Assembly (NCBI GenBank): GCA_947044405.1
Contig: CAMRHE010000067.1
Coordinates: 5,151,501 to 5,215,500 of the forward strand
Direction: 5' to 3'
Source: Leptodactylus fallax
Lineage: Eukaryota > Chordata > Amphibia > Anura > Leptodactylidae
Length of the DNA: 64,000 nt
Shown: one piece after another, positions 23,017 through 36,359 of the stretch
Layout: each line of letters begins with the position of its first letter
How positions within the stretch are numbered: the stretch's first letter is position 1
Notes under the pieces: model-generated
What the model saw: the letters and a program-made list of their open reading frames with translations, nothing else
What the model was told of the DNA's origin: nothing
The model's database searches: none
Made by a program: the position numbers and the translations under genes

Positions 23017-25114
23017 AACCCTTTAAGGATGCAGGGTAGTTTGTAAATTAATGTTCAGGGATTTTTTTTTCATATTTTCCTTCTTTGTCTTCCAAAATTC
23101 ATAACTTTTTAACTTTTTCTGTTGATAAGGCTAAGTGAGGGCTACTTTTTTGTGTGACGAGTTGTACTTTCATTTGTAACTATTTTGGAATGCATATAAT
23201 TTATTTATTTATTTCTGTTACTCATATAGCGCCATCATATTCCGCAGCGCTTTACAGATATTGTCAGTCACCGTCCCATATAGGGCTCACAATCTATATT
23301 CCCTATCAGTATGTCTTTGGAGTGTGGGAGGAAACCGGAGTACCCGGAGGAAACCCACACAAACACGGGGAGAACAAACTCCTTGCAGATGTTGTCCTTC
23401 GTCAGATTCGAACCATATAATGTTTTGATTAGCTTTTATTAATGATTTTGGGGGTCCATGTGAAAACCCCCCCACAATATTATCATTATTTTTGCATGTT
23501 GTTCCTCCAGCATTCATTCTGCATTAAAAATGTCATGACAACTTTATCCAGCAGGTCATTACGAATACAGCGATACCATATTTATATTTGTTTTATTACA
23601 TTTTACCGCGCTTTTTTGAAAATGAAGGATTTCCCTGGGGTCACCATATTCTGGCACCCATAGCTGTTTTACTGTTTAGTTGACAGAAATTTGTCAGGGC
23701 TCTTTATTTGTGGGGGCAAGTTGTAGTTTTTATTGGTACCAATTTTTGGTATGAATGACTTTTTGATCCATTTTTATTGCTATTTTTTTGGGGGGGAGCG
23801 AGATACATTAATTTGCACATTGTGGTGTATTTTTTTTTTTCACGGCGTACACCGTATAATAAAGCTATTTTTGGATAATGTACACTAATACACACATGGA
23901 GATAGCTAACGTTTGTTTATTTTATTTTGTTTATATTATGTGTTTTTTTTAAATAAAAAATGTTTTTTGCTTTTTTATTATTTGTTTATTTTTTTACACT
24001 TCATTTTTAACTTTTTCAACTTTTTTTTTCCTATCCCACAATGGGACTTGAACCTTGTATTGCAGTACACCAAAAATAGGCATCCTATGTGCAATAGGGA
24101 AAGGCAGTCAGGAGGCCATTCCTCAGCCTCCTGGCTTCCATGGCAACCCCTTGGAATCCGCAATCTGATTGCAGGGTATCTGAGGGATGTAAGTGGGGGC
24201 GATCTTGTCCCAAACCACCCTGATGCCGTGATGGCTATTGATGAGTATAAGTTGTAACCTGCAGTGCTCCCTGGAGGCCAAAGTGGACGTGGGCCTAGAC
24301 AGGAGTGGGGATGGGTGAGTAAAATACCTGTTAGAATAATCCAATAGGCAGTGGCCTAACTGTGGAGTGTAGGCCACAAAAAGGCAGAAAAATACTGTAT
24401 ATTAATGACCCATCCTAATGATAGCTTACTAATATAAACCCTGCCTCTAACTGGTTAAGTGACACTTTGGTTAATGAAACCACGGATACTGGAGACTCAC
24501 TGTACGTCAATGTGCTCAGCTCCTCTTGCTCTATAATATGCTGTCCCATATTATTTTCCACATGATAGTTCCCTTTTAATATCTAATCCCGTATGTTTAC
24601 AAACTGTAACTTTAATTAAATATATCATTTATTAAATATATCCTTTTCAAATACAATACATCTAGAAATAAATGACAGGAAAAAAAAATGGGCTCCTATC
24701 TAGCGAGAAAAACTGCAACATACAGCCTGCAAATGGCTGAGGAGATGTGACTTGTCAGGAGTTCAAGCGACCTCATAACAATAAATTTACCACGTTAACT
24801 AGATCCGGACCTCCCACTAACTATATACATCCGGGTGGTCACTTCTACCATCCCTACCTTTTCCCAAGGTTAGGCTGGTGCATGAAATTGTGTAGATGCA
24901 GGATTGGGATACCATATGACATACCATAGGGAAGTCAGGAATGGGCATGACTGGGGGCCAGGAACTGAGTGAGTATACTGTAAGAGGCTACATTCCTCCT
25001 AATGTATTGGCCCAATTACAGGAACCTCTAAAAACGCCATGTACAGAAAAACCCCCCCAGATATGTGTCCATTTCCCCGAAAAAGGGAAAATAACCCAGT
25101 ATTGAAGTGGTTAA
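23017..25114. mobile_element. Probable TTAA-flanked non-autonomous DNA transposon (decayed)
   Basis: Begins TTAACCCTTTAAGGATGC with the interior phrases gggctacttttttgtgtgacg and ttgtacttt, typical of a widespread frog repeat. The right limit is set at gaagtggTTAA near 25110, by analogy with the better-defined 60408-61283 element. A V-SINE is inserted at ~23200-23413. The boundaries and single-element interpretation are uncertain. Confidence 0.4.
23200..23413 (-). mobile_element. V-SINE (5'-truncated)
   Basis: On the - strand: a B-box-like ggttcgaatctgac at the 5' side (23400-23413), the V-SINE core with tccgggtactccggtttcc, then the tail ggaatatgatggcgctatat and an AATAAATAAA end near 23200. 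The A-box part of the tRNA head is absent. Confidence 0.8.
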
Positions 25115-26554
25115 ATGGTCACTACCGTTTAGGATAAATCAATAGTACAATAAATATAAGAAGCTTTGTAATATTTCTTATCAGAGAAAAATGATTCTTT
25201 CTCCACTTATCAAGCTCCTTTTCTCTTGAACACTTCACTCACTCTGAAATCTGTATAGAGTCAATCTTGATCTTTAGCACAACTTTCATCTCAGTCAAGT
25301 ATTAAAGTACAGCTGCTCATAAAAATCTAGGGAGAGGAGAAGTGGAAGGAAAGAGGAGGAGTCAAGTAAGAGAGGGGCAGGCACACACAGACATAGGACT
25401 GCAGCTAATAGTAAGTTTTCTATCTCACGCCAAGTGCTTTAGTCACATCAATACTTGTTAGTATTACTCTATAATGTTCTCACTGCTGCTGTTGAATGAG
25501 TCTTCTGTTTTCTCCATGGCCTGTCTAAGGGAGCCATCATAACGTAAATGTGTAACTTCTCATATACCCATAGGAACATATCCTGAAAAGCCATTATTTT
25601 AGCCTCATTAATTCACATTAAATATTAATAAAATACATGAAATAAGGTAGAAGTCTTCACTGACACTGAATATATAGACATTTTTTTTTCCATTAAATTG
25701 TTTTTTTTTTCTCTATTTTTGGAGTTCTTCTAATATGAAATATATTAACATTTACAAAATGTGGTAAAAAAAAACAACCTGTCAATACGGAGTCCTTGGC
25801 AAACACAATAATCATGCAAGGTTCGGCGCATGGTTTCGGCATACTGGGATAAAGTTAATTAAATGGCACAACAGGACAATAACCCATGACAAGCAATGAA
25901 CCATTCACTACAGAGAGCTCCATACAGGCCTTAGCATGGAAGATCAGCGAATGTACACAACATACACCAGTCTGCAAGCATTACTTTACGTTACTTCTTC
26001 CTTTCACTTATTTACTGATGATTTTTTTTTTTTTTTTTTTTTACTGAAAAAGTTCTAACAAAACTTTCTGGATATTTGGAAACCATGGCAGAAACCTCCA
26101 AACAAAGGCCAAAAGAACTCTCTTTTGGCCACTGTCAGAATAATGGGTCGTCTACCAAGTGGGTTTCTTTTTCCTATTTGGTTCAGCCTACATTCCCCAT
26201 TATTGAACCTATCGCGTCAATACACGTCAATACATAGGCACTAAAGCAGCAGTTATAGACATAAAAAAAGGTAGCCAACAAATATTTATTTACAAAAGTA
26301 TATGATATAATTGATTCCATATAAATAAATACAACAATACACAGAATTACATAGAAAGAACCTGTCTGGCCACAGGGATCACAGAATATACTCCACGATA
26401 AGGACACCAACACACCTACTTAATAACCAATAAATAATATACAATTAAATGCATCACATCGAATTCATCTACATAAAGTGCAAGTGCATGTATAAAAACA
26501 CATAACTACAGTATATAGAGTCAAAAGGTCAACAATATTACTCAGATATTGATA
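25115..26554. other. Intergenic with one dispersed repeat
   Basis: About 25115-25270 resembles 55965-56110 (shared aatagtac, gtaatat/gtagtatat, ccacttat and ctccttttctc-type phrases in the same order). The rest shows no gene or clear element. Confidence 0.45.
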
Positions 26555-26556
26555 TA

Positions 26557-27496
<940 letters not shown>

Positions 27497-27498
27497 TA

Positions 27499-29138
27499 TC
27501 TATAGCACCACCAAATCTATGGCATGCCGATAGTACTGTATTAGATAGAAAACTGCCTCAAGCTATATAGGATTTATACGCCTACCATTATGGCTCACAG
27601 TGCGAATTTCAGTGGAAAATCCGTGGCTGATCCAGCCCTCATTCTGCCTCTCATTGTTTTCAATAAGGAGTTCCTCTTCACTTACCAGTGTCTGAACAGG
27701 GCCTAACACTTATATACTGCCCCGGTATTACACTTCTATACAGTTCTATCTACTTCCCATCCTCTGTATTACAGTCCATTGTACAGGTCTGCCTCAGCAA
27801 AAAATACCTAATGTCAGGTGTTTTTTTGCTGCAGGGCTGTTGGACAAAAACTCTGCCACCGCATGAATTACACCACAAAGTGGCCCACTAAGACTGTCGC
27901 CAAAGGGCCCGCACAAATCTGGAGCTGACCCTGTATGCTACTAAAATGGGATGAAGCAAGCTACACTGCTAAAATCCTGCTGGAGAGCTAGCCTTATAGG
28001 TCTAAAAAATACCTTTAATCTCTACTCTTGAAGACAAGAAAATGTGACACACAAGAACGGCTAAGGGACATAGGGATTATGTAATAGAAAATATTGCCCT
28101 ACATATGCAGTCTCATGTTCTGTCAAGGCAAAAACACCTTGACATATATAGCTATAAATTGTCAAAGTATTCCTTCTCACAGGACCAATTTGCAGTCCAG
28201 GTTCTGCTTCCAAAGTCCTCCATCATTTAGCCTATTAAATAGCCCCCATAGAGGAGTGGCTTTTTCGGCTTGCAAGCGTCTTACACTCTCCTGTCAGTAG
28301 TTACAAATGATATGAGGCTTTGCACTGCATGAACATTGTTATAGGCAGTAATCCCAGATTACTCATGAAAGCTCAGTGCACTGGTTTATTATGCATGTGC
28401 AGCACCCAGCTAAAATTAGGGTTTTTAGAAAACATAAAATATAGGAAGGAATGCTAGAACCATGTTGGGTTTTATGGATATTTGTTCTTGCAGCTGTTCT
28501 CTGGAGAGCACAAATCAGTATCCACAATATACCCAAACCAGCAGTTCTCATATGTTACATCCTCATTATCTAGTAATTTGTCAGGACTGCATCAGAGCTG
28601 CCCAATCCCATTGCGGATCTACCTTCAAGCTCAAGAAGCGAGACAGTTCACAACTATTTGATGACAACAATGTCTAATATATGGACATACAGAGAGGCGA
28701 ACAGCAGGGAAACCAGAGTCTCCTGTGTATCCTCATCAGATGTAAAAGAAAGGTCCAAAAAAAATCACAAAAATCAAAAGCTTTGGATATCGCAATGACT
28801 TTGTGGCCACCAAGAAGCCAGTTAATATCTTATATAACTTTGAGTCTCAGCTAAGTCGACATCATAAAACAAATGGTTGGTTTTATAAGCAGGGAAAATA
28901 CCTAAAAGTCATTGTGAATTCACCTTGGATTGTGTAAACTGTCTCTATAAGATTAGGTAGTCATAGGCATAGTTTATTGGTAAAAGGCAGGTGCAGATCT
29001 TAGGAGTCCGGGGAAGACATCACTTGTCCACTCAACCCTAGTAGCCATACCATACTCTGTTCAAGAGGATATGCAAGGAATAGAGAGGCTTAAAAGGGGC
29101 TGCTAAGGACACTTATCCCCTTTCAACAGGTTGCTGAG
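27499..29138. other. Intergenic, no gene recognised
   Basis: Mixed-composition DNA with short open frames and no domains. I see no defined repeat ends. Confidence 0.5.
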
Positions 29139-29420
29139 GGTCTGGCTGCTGGTTCTCCCAGCGATTAGAAGAACAGGGGACTGATAGTCCCCCTAAAGCT
29201 TCCTTGTATACTTGTGAGACTGGCGCTCCATTTCACTGCCGTAAATGCAATGGGTAGCACTGAATAGTGCCGCTCACGAAAGCACACTTGTGCTCTTTTA
29301 ACAAGGAGGCTTTTTGGTCCCTCATTCTCCTCATTGAAGGGGGAACTGTCAGTAAGATCCCAACCAATTTGACACTTATTCCCTATACTGGGGATAGGAG
29401 ATATGTGTCCCTTGGGTAAG
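29139..29420. repeat. Dispersed repeat related to the 58-59 kb MITE
   Basis: Shares cagcgattagaagaaca, agtccccct, tggcgctccattt and acttattccctatactggggatagga with the MITE at 58083-59449, in the same order. It lacks the 21-bp tandem array, so it represents the unexpanded state of that family. Confidence 0.65.
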
Positions 29421-29455
29421 CCACTGTTTTGGAAGGCCAGTGTAATATCGGTAAG

Positions 29456-30079
29456 GCAGGGTTCACATTACTGTTGGATTCCATTATGAAGGTGTCCGTT
29501 AACAAAAAAAAAATGGACACTTATCATAACAGACATTAATGGACACTAACTGATGTTAATGTGTTCGTCTTTTTAACTGATCCAATTAATGGATCAGTTA
29601 AAAAAAAACGGACACACTAGCATCAGTTAGCATCAGTTAGTGTCCGTTTTTTAACACTGTCCGTTTTTTTTTGTTTTTTGTTTCTGCTTTCTGAGCATGC
29701 ACAGAAAATAAACGGACATAAAATAACGGACAGTAACTGATGGCTATCAGTTACTGTCCGTTATAAGTCCGTTACCCATAAACTTCAATGTTAAAAAAAT
29801 AACGGACACTTGCTGTCCGTCAAGAATCCGTTTTTCAAACGGACAAAAAAGTCCTGCATGTAGGATTTTTTGCCCGCAGAAAAAAACCAGACTTCTGACG
29901 GATTGGGTGTAAACGGACACTAATGGACACTAACGGACATATAGTATAAAAACCCATTGAAATGAATGGAAATTTTAACGGATTTCTGACGGTTCAGCTA
30001 GTGTCCGACACTAAAATCTTATAAGGAACAATAGCAACGGACACTACTGACGGTCACCAATGGTAGTGTGAACACCTGC
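29456..30079. mobile_element. MITE filled with acggacac motifs
   Basis: Ends gcagggttcacattactg and tagtgtgaacacctgc are inverted, with TAAG directly outside both (29452-29455 and 30080-30083). The interior is dominated by direct and inverted copies of aacggacacta and cagttagtgtccgtt, so the element can fold on itself in many ways. No coding capacity. Confidence 0.65.
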
Positions 30080-30083
30080 TAAG

Positions 30084-31003
30084 ATGGTGGAGGATCAAGT
30101 GAATGAGGCAGATCTATGATACCAAACAAAACTCATAGACAAGAGCTTTAAAAAAAAGATGACAATTTTTTCTACTATGAAAAGCCCTTGTAAAATTGAC
30201 AGAGAAACGTCTTTGTCAGAAACTGTTTTGACATGCACATCATCGATATGTAGCCATACCCTTTAAGAGGACAACCTCCTTTGAAAATCGTTATATTTTA
30301 ATTAAAATAGGTCAAAAATTGTGTTTTTAGATTTTTAATACATGTCTATAGTGACGAATGATTCAAAATCTTCTCAGTGACATAGAAATATACGAATGGC
30401 TTAAGACACCACTAGGGGATCAAGGTCTGCATCAACACCCAATGTAGTTGGGCAAATATTGGGCCCACTGGAGGGCAACGTGTGGCTCTGTGCATTTTTG
30501 TGCCCTGTGTGGTTTCTCTTACACAGGATAGGAGGCAAAAACTACACAATAAACTGCTTTGATCTTTTACCTCTAATGCTCTTCTAACACAAGCTATATA
30601 ATATAATATAATAAAGATACAATGAAAAATAAAATAAATCCCTACAATATAAATATATGTACTTGGATATACAAATGAAAATACAGAAAGATGGGGTCAC
30701 ATGTTCCATTAAAGGTCAGAAGTCTAATGAGCCTACAAAGAAAAATCCTCAAAACCTAAGATGTGTTCAACCCTGTTAAGAAATTGAAGCATGTAAATGT
30801 TTCCAATAGCCCTTTAATAGAGGCATGTACCTGGCGTGTGCAGCCTTTAATGAAGTGTGCAATACAGTCTCTAAAGGGCACGACCGCACTGCACTGAACT
30901 ACAACTCCCATGAAACAGACAAATGACATCTATAACTGAGCATAAGAGTATAATGGTAACTAGGCAACAGGCTATATACTGTATACAGTAGATAAGATAT
31001 ATA
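30084..31003. other. Intergenic, no gene recognised
   Basis: AT-rich DNA with a short TATAA array near 30600. Nothing coding is seen. Confidence 0.5.
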
Positions 31004-31005
31004 TA

Positions 31006-32634
31006 CAGTACAGACCAAAAGTTTGGACACACCTTCTCATTCCAAGAGTTTTCTGTATTTTCATGACTATAAAAATTGTAGATTCACACTGAAAGCATCA
31101 AAACTATGAATTAACACATGTGGAATTATATACTTAACAAAAAGTGTGAAACAACTGAAAATATGTCTTATATTCTAGGTTCTTCAAAGTAGCCACCTTT
31201 TGCTTTGATTACTGCTTTGCACACTCTTGGCATTCTCTTGATGAGCTTCAAGAGGTAGTCACCTGAAATGGTCTTCCAACAGTCTTGAAGGAGTTCCCAG
31301 AGATGCTTAGCACTTGTTGGCCCTTTTGCTTTCACTCTGTGGTCCAGCTCACCCCAAACCATCTCGATTGGGCTCAGGTCTGGTGACTGTGGAGGCCAGG
31401 TCATCTGGCGTAGCACCCCATCACTCTCCTTCTTGGTCAAATAGCCCTTACACAGTCTGGAGGTGTGTTTGGGGTCATTGTCCTGTTGAAAAATAAATGA
31501 TGGCCCAACTAAACGCAAACCGGATGGAATAGCATGCCGCTGCAAGATGCTGTGGTAACCATGCTGGTTCAGTATTCCTTCAATTTTGAATAAATCCCCA
31601 ATAGTGTCACCAGCAAAGCACCCCCACACCATCACACCTCCTCCTCCATGCTTCACGGTGGGAACCAGGCATGTAGAGTCCATTCGTTTACCTTTTCTGC
31701 ATCGCACAAAGACACGGTGGTTGGAACCAAAGATCTCAAATTTGGACTCATCAGAACAAAGCACAGATTTCCACAGGTCTAATGTCCATTCCTTGTGTTC
31801 TTTAGCCCAAACAAGTCTCTTCTGCTTGTTGCCTGTCCTTAGCAGTGGTTTCCTAGCAGCTATTTTACCATGAAGGCCTGCTGCACACAGTCTCCTCTTA
31901 ACAGTTGTTGTAGAGATGTGTCTGCTGCTAGAACTCTGTGTGGCATTGACCTGGTCTCTAATCTGAGCTGCTGTTAACCTGCGATTTCTGAGGCTGGTGA
32001 CTCGGATGAACTTATCCTCCGCAGCAAAGGTGACTCTTGGTCTTCCTTTCCTGGGGCGGTCCTCATGTGAGCCAGTTTCTTTGTAGCGTTTGATGGTTTT
32101 GGCCACTGCACTTGGGGACACTTTCAAAGTTTTCCCAATTTTTCGGACTGACTGACCTTCATTTCTTAAAGTAATGATGGCCACTCATTTTTCTTTACTT
32201 AGCTGCTTTATTCTTGCCATAATACAAATTCTAACACTCCATTCAGTAGGACTATCAGTTGTGTATCCACCTGACTTCTTAACAACACAACTGATGGTCC
32301 CAACCCCGTTTATAAGGCAAGAAATCCCACTTATTAAACCTGACAGGGCACACCTGTGAAGTGAAAACCATTTCAGGTGACTACCTCTTGAAGCTCATCA
32401 AGAGAATGCCAAGAGTGTGCAAAGCAGTAATCAAAGCAAAAGGTGGCTACTTTGAAGAACCTAGAATATAAGACATATTTTCAGTTGTTTCACACTTTTT
32501 TGTTAAGTATATAATTCCACATGTGTTAATTCATAGTTTTGATGCCTTCAGTGTGAATCTACAATTTTTATAGTCATGAAAATACAGAAAACTCTTGGAA
32601 TGAGAAGGTGTGTCCAAACTTTTGGTCTGTACTG
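31006..32634 (-). mobile_element. Tc1/mariner transposon, DD38E type, nearly intact
   Basis: A complete 1629-bp element between TA dinucleotides (31004-31005 and 32635-32636). The terminal inverted repeats are unusually long, 31006-31272 and 32367-32634 (267 and 268 bp). They start CAGTACAGACC and differ at very few positions, which suggests a recent insertion. It carries one transposase gene on the - strand. Confidence 0.95.
31168..32220 (-). pseudogene. Tc1-type transposase, DD38E, one premature stop
   Basis: Encodes a 350-codon transposase that would cut and paste the surrounding element. The natural ATG is at 32220 and starts MARIKQLSKEK. Codon 12 (32185-32187) is TGA, where related proteins usually have Arg, the signature of CGA to TGA decay. 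After it the frame is open for 338 codons to a stop at 31168. Order: paired-type helix-turn-helix region, a GRPR-type motif (RPRKGRPRVT), then the catalytic domain with Asp in LCSDESKFEIFG, Asp in FQQDNDPKHTS and Glu in SPIEMVWGELD. I count 38 residues between the second Asp and the Glu, not the 34 of Tc1. A DD38E sister group named Intruder has been described. The last ~35 codons lie inside the left terminal repeat. Apart from the one stop it appears intact. Confidence 0.93.
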
Positions 32635-32667
32635 TATATTTATAGAGAGATAGATACCCAGTATATA

Positions 32668-33041
32668 CAGGTGTATCTCAATAAATTAGAATATCTTTGA
32701 AACGTTCATTTATTTCAGTAATTCAGTAATACAATCCATAATCAGCGTCTTCCATGATTGTGTGTCCTACTGAACCAGACTGAGGGACCATTTAAAGGCT
32801 TAGGAAACCTTGGAAGGTGACACTGAATTTACAATACTGAACTTTTTTACAATATTCTAATTTTCTTAGATTTTGGTTTTCATTACCTGTAATCCATAAT
32901 CAACATTTACAGAAATAAAACACTTGAAATAGAACACTCTGTGTGTAAAGAATCTAGAAAATATAGGAGGTCATTTTTTTAATTTAATTACTGAAAGAAA
33001 TAAATGTTTCAAAGATATTGTAATTTATTGAGATGCATCTG
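32668..33041. mobile_element. Short TA-flanked MITE (Tc1/mariner type)
   Basis: 374 bp between TA dinucleotides, 31 bp from the Tc1 element. Inverted ends of about 55 bp start caggtgtatctcaataaatt at the left and cagatgcatctcaataaatt inward from the right. No reading frame. Confidence 0.85.
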
Positions 33042-33043
33042 TA

Positions 33044-34619
33044 TCTAAGTATAATATTAGGGGTGCAGAGTAAGGACAGAGCTTTTAGGTTACATGTACT
33101 GTATGGTTACAGTTTGGTTCTCTTCAATATCAGTGATACAATAGTGAAACATAAGAACGACAGGTACAGTAGAAACAATTTACTTAAAAATCTGAATTTT
33201 GTTTTCATTTTTTTTTTTATTGAATTCATGGCAATGTCATTATTCAGTTCTGACTTCTGGGACCTTTGCTGATCTCAAGAATGAAAACAGCTCAATGAAA
33301 GGAAAGACTGACTGCAACTGACTACCAACAGTCGGACTCCTGAAAATCAGTCATATATGGCATATCAAATCCACTTTAGAGTTTGCACTGATTTATTCCT
33401 GTACTTGATTTTAGATGGCGCTGGTTCTGCTGTCTTATTATAAGATTTGTTGTATTTCCTTTTTTCTGTTGTTTCACCTTTATTGAAAAATTTTATAAAA
33501 ATTACAATTTAAAAAAAAAAGTAAAACACTTTTGAGGTAGTCTCTTCCTTTTCAATGGCCACACATTTCCTGCATGTGACAAATGTTGCTTATTGCCTTA
33601 GAATCTATCTTGTATACTTACGCTAAGGCTTATTCCTAGGACAGGGACTTGAACCTTTGCTTTTAGGTCTTGGACTGTTGAGCGTTTGGTTGTGCACCCT
33701 TCATCATGTTGGACGCTTGGTGCTCCAGGTCTACTTGTTGCTTTCATACTCTTTATAGGAATTCTGACTTAATAGAGGGGATCCCTGTTCTGGATTCTCA
33801 TATCTTAGCCAAAGTGGAGAATGGTAACAAAAAGCTTCTCTCACTTGGGAGGACCTATTCTGCCCCCATTCATTTGAATGGCTACTGCGTAATGCTTAGT
33901 TTCTCGTGTGAGAGAGCTGCAGGGAAATTGAACACATACTGCCAGTTTTCCCCAAAGATTACAACTGGTCTCCTGAGGTCTCAGCAGGGAACACTTTAAT
34001 ATTTGTTTATTGTCAAGGGACTTTTCTAATTAGTAGAGTCTGACCAGAGTAGAGAACCCATTCAATCAAAATGTTCTACACTCCACCACACCACGTGTCA
34101 TAGAGAGTACGGGGACTGTTCCTGTATATCTCTAAAAATATGTATTGACTGGTACATTAGTTGTTGATGGTTTATTATTTTCCTGTATCCTTGCAATAAC
34201 AGAAATCAACTTGGCATTGACCTTTTATAGGTTTGTATTACAGTGAGGTTACGTGCAGAACAGTCAATATATAACAAAACAAAAACATCTACAGTGTAAA
34301 GCATGGGTGAAGTATGGCGGAGAATACAGGTACAACAGTTTCTGTCTTACTAGAAATATGAGAGGGAGCGATACACCGAAACACTACCCAAAAGTCCAAT
34401 ATAAGCTATGCCATATTCATGTTACTAAAAGGATGGATCAAATCTTCGCTAGAAAACCAAAACTTCATACACGAGCAACATCAGGGCTCCAGATCACCAC
34501 ATTATATGCAACATTTGGATTCACATCAGAACCTTCACAAGGATCCTGGTGCCGTTACCTGCTGTTTTTTATTTGCTGTTGGATCATCTGTTTTTTAACT
34601 CTGCTCCATAAGGATTTTT
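33044..34619. other. Intergenic, no gene recognised
   Basis: Short open frames only, none with a recognisable domain. No defined element. Confidence 0.5.
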
Positions 34620-34624
34620 TATTA

Positions 34625-34823
34625 TTTTATTATTTATTTTTGCTTACTTGTATAGCGCCATCATATTCCGCAGCGCTTTTACAGACATTGACAGTCACTG
34701 TCCCATAGAGGGCTCACAATCTACATTCCCTATCAGTATGTCTTTGGAGTGTGGGAGGAAACCGGAGTACCCGGAGGAAACCCACGCAAACACGGGGAGG
34801 ACATACAAACTCCATGCAGATAT
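34625..34823 (-). mobile_element. V-SINE (5'-truncated)
   Basis: Same core as the 23.2-kb copy (tccgggtactccggtttcc on the - strand; tail with tgatggcgctatac and AATAA repeats near 34630). Its truncated 5' side runs straight into a (GAAA)n array. Confidence 0.85.
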
Positions 34824-34830
34824 AAGAGAA

Positions 34831-34835
34831 AGGGA

Positions 34836-34895
<60 letters not shown>

Positions 34896-34897
34896 AA
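34831..34897. repeat. (GAAA)n microsatellite
   Basis: About 15-16 GAAA units next to the truncated 5' side of the V-SINE. Confidence 0.97.
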
Positions 34898-35690
34898 AGA
34901 GGCTGAATTATTACTCCGAATTGTGGCTGTTTATTGATTTTGGTACCTTTTATTTTCTAATTGCACCAATTTTTTCATGTTTGTTTGCCATTTTTACAGC
35001 ATATTGCACCTATAGTGCCTTTTTTCAAAACTGTCTTGCAATATGGGTGTGGTATACATGGTGCAGAACTAATGCCATACTTGCCAACCCTCCCGGCACT
35101 TCTGAAAGGCTACCAAAGAGTAGGGTGACCTTTCAGAAAAGTGGGCAAATTTACCGGGCCCAGTAGAATTAGTCACTTTATGCTGGTTATGTTCCAGTAT
35201 CTTGGTCATATCAAATAAGGGGCATGTCACGCCTGAAGCCAATATTAGAATGCAGACGTATTGTTAATGATGAAGTATGGTTAATGTAAACCATGGCACC
35301 TCTCTTCCTACAAGCCAGGTTTAAGTCTTATTTAAGGTTTAAACCTTATTTTTCACTTCTGACTTTCTAAAAAGTCACAAAAAAATTAGCAAAAGTACAC
35401 TCACATTTCTGACTTGGCTTAAAGAGTGCACCAAAAAATCCTTAGTGAACCCTGAGGTCCTCCCCCCAGAGAGTTATGACAAATTTATGAACCAGCATGA
35501 GACAGTTGGATAAATTTGTTGCAAAAAAAAAAAAATACTAGTAAAAAATAAGTCAAGTTAGAAAACTGATATTAAAAATCCCCCCATGATAAATCGTGTT
35601 CAATGTTACAGATTGTAGGTTTAAGTTTCATTAGCTTCTTATAAGTTTGCAGAAACTAACTTTAAAAATGATGGCGTAAATCTTAGAGAA
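34898..35690. other. Intergenic with a dispersed repeat
   Basis: About 35069-35170 contains catacttgccaaccctccc and resembles 53003-53100, a family with aacttgccaac-type ends. No gene is seen. Confidence 0.45.
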
Positions 35691-35699
35691 ATTGTGTTC

Positions 35700-36260
35700 A
35701 TTACTTCATTTTAACTCTTTATTTTCAGCAAGTTTCCAACAAAGCGCGTAGAATCCTTCTTGGAAATATCTGGCACCAGGAGATACAATCTCGGTAAAAG
35801 TGAGGCTCATAGACAGGAGGGGGGACTTTGCAGATTTTCCCTCAGCTGCCTCGAACGCCCTAATTACATGATTTCTCAATTAAATATGTAAGAGAAAAGG
35901 CTTGTGCAATTACATTGCAGAAGGGAATGTTGTATAAAAGGACAATTAGCGTAATTTAAATTAATTTTAAAAAGAAATCTATGCGATAGGAAGCCGGATG
36001 ACTATACAGAGCCCTGGCTAATAGACACACAGGACATTCTCTTTATACAAAGTAATGTTTCCTGTAACAAAAATGACAACTCCTGTAATCTAATTACATA
36101 TACAGGCCAGTCTTATGAACTAAGTGTCACATACGTAGCCTATACATTAGGCTTAATTACCTATAATAAAGTCGAATTTCATCTGACACCTTCCTTTCTA
36201 TTTCCATGCTAAATGGTTGATATTAAAGATGTTACTGTGAAATTGCTAAATAATATTCCG
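35700..36260. promoter_or_regulatory. Repeat-poor island rich in TAATTA/CAATTA (candidate enhancer)
   Basis: Contains TAATTA at 35861 and again near 36090 and 36150, plus CAATTA, CAATTAG and TTTAAATTAATTTT between 35877 and 35970. There are no simple repeats or transposon ends. The clustering of homeodomain cores suits a conserved developmental enhancer in the EN2 neighbourhood. This is inference; no alignment was possible. Confidence 0.35.
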
Positions 36261-36359
36261 TATAAAAAAGAATTAAAGAGGACTGTACACTAAAATGAAA
36301 AAAGAAAAAAACACATGTAATTTACATGGCTATAAGGATAAATGGCAGATCTCGCTCTG

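Noticed and set aside
23400..23413. tRNA gene (B-box ggttcgaatc on the - strand)
   Set aside because: The rest of a tRNA is absent and the V-SINE body follows directly, so this is a SINE head.
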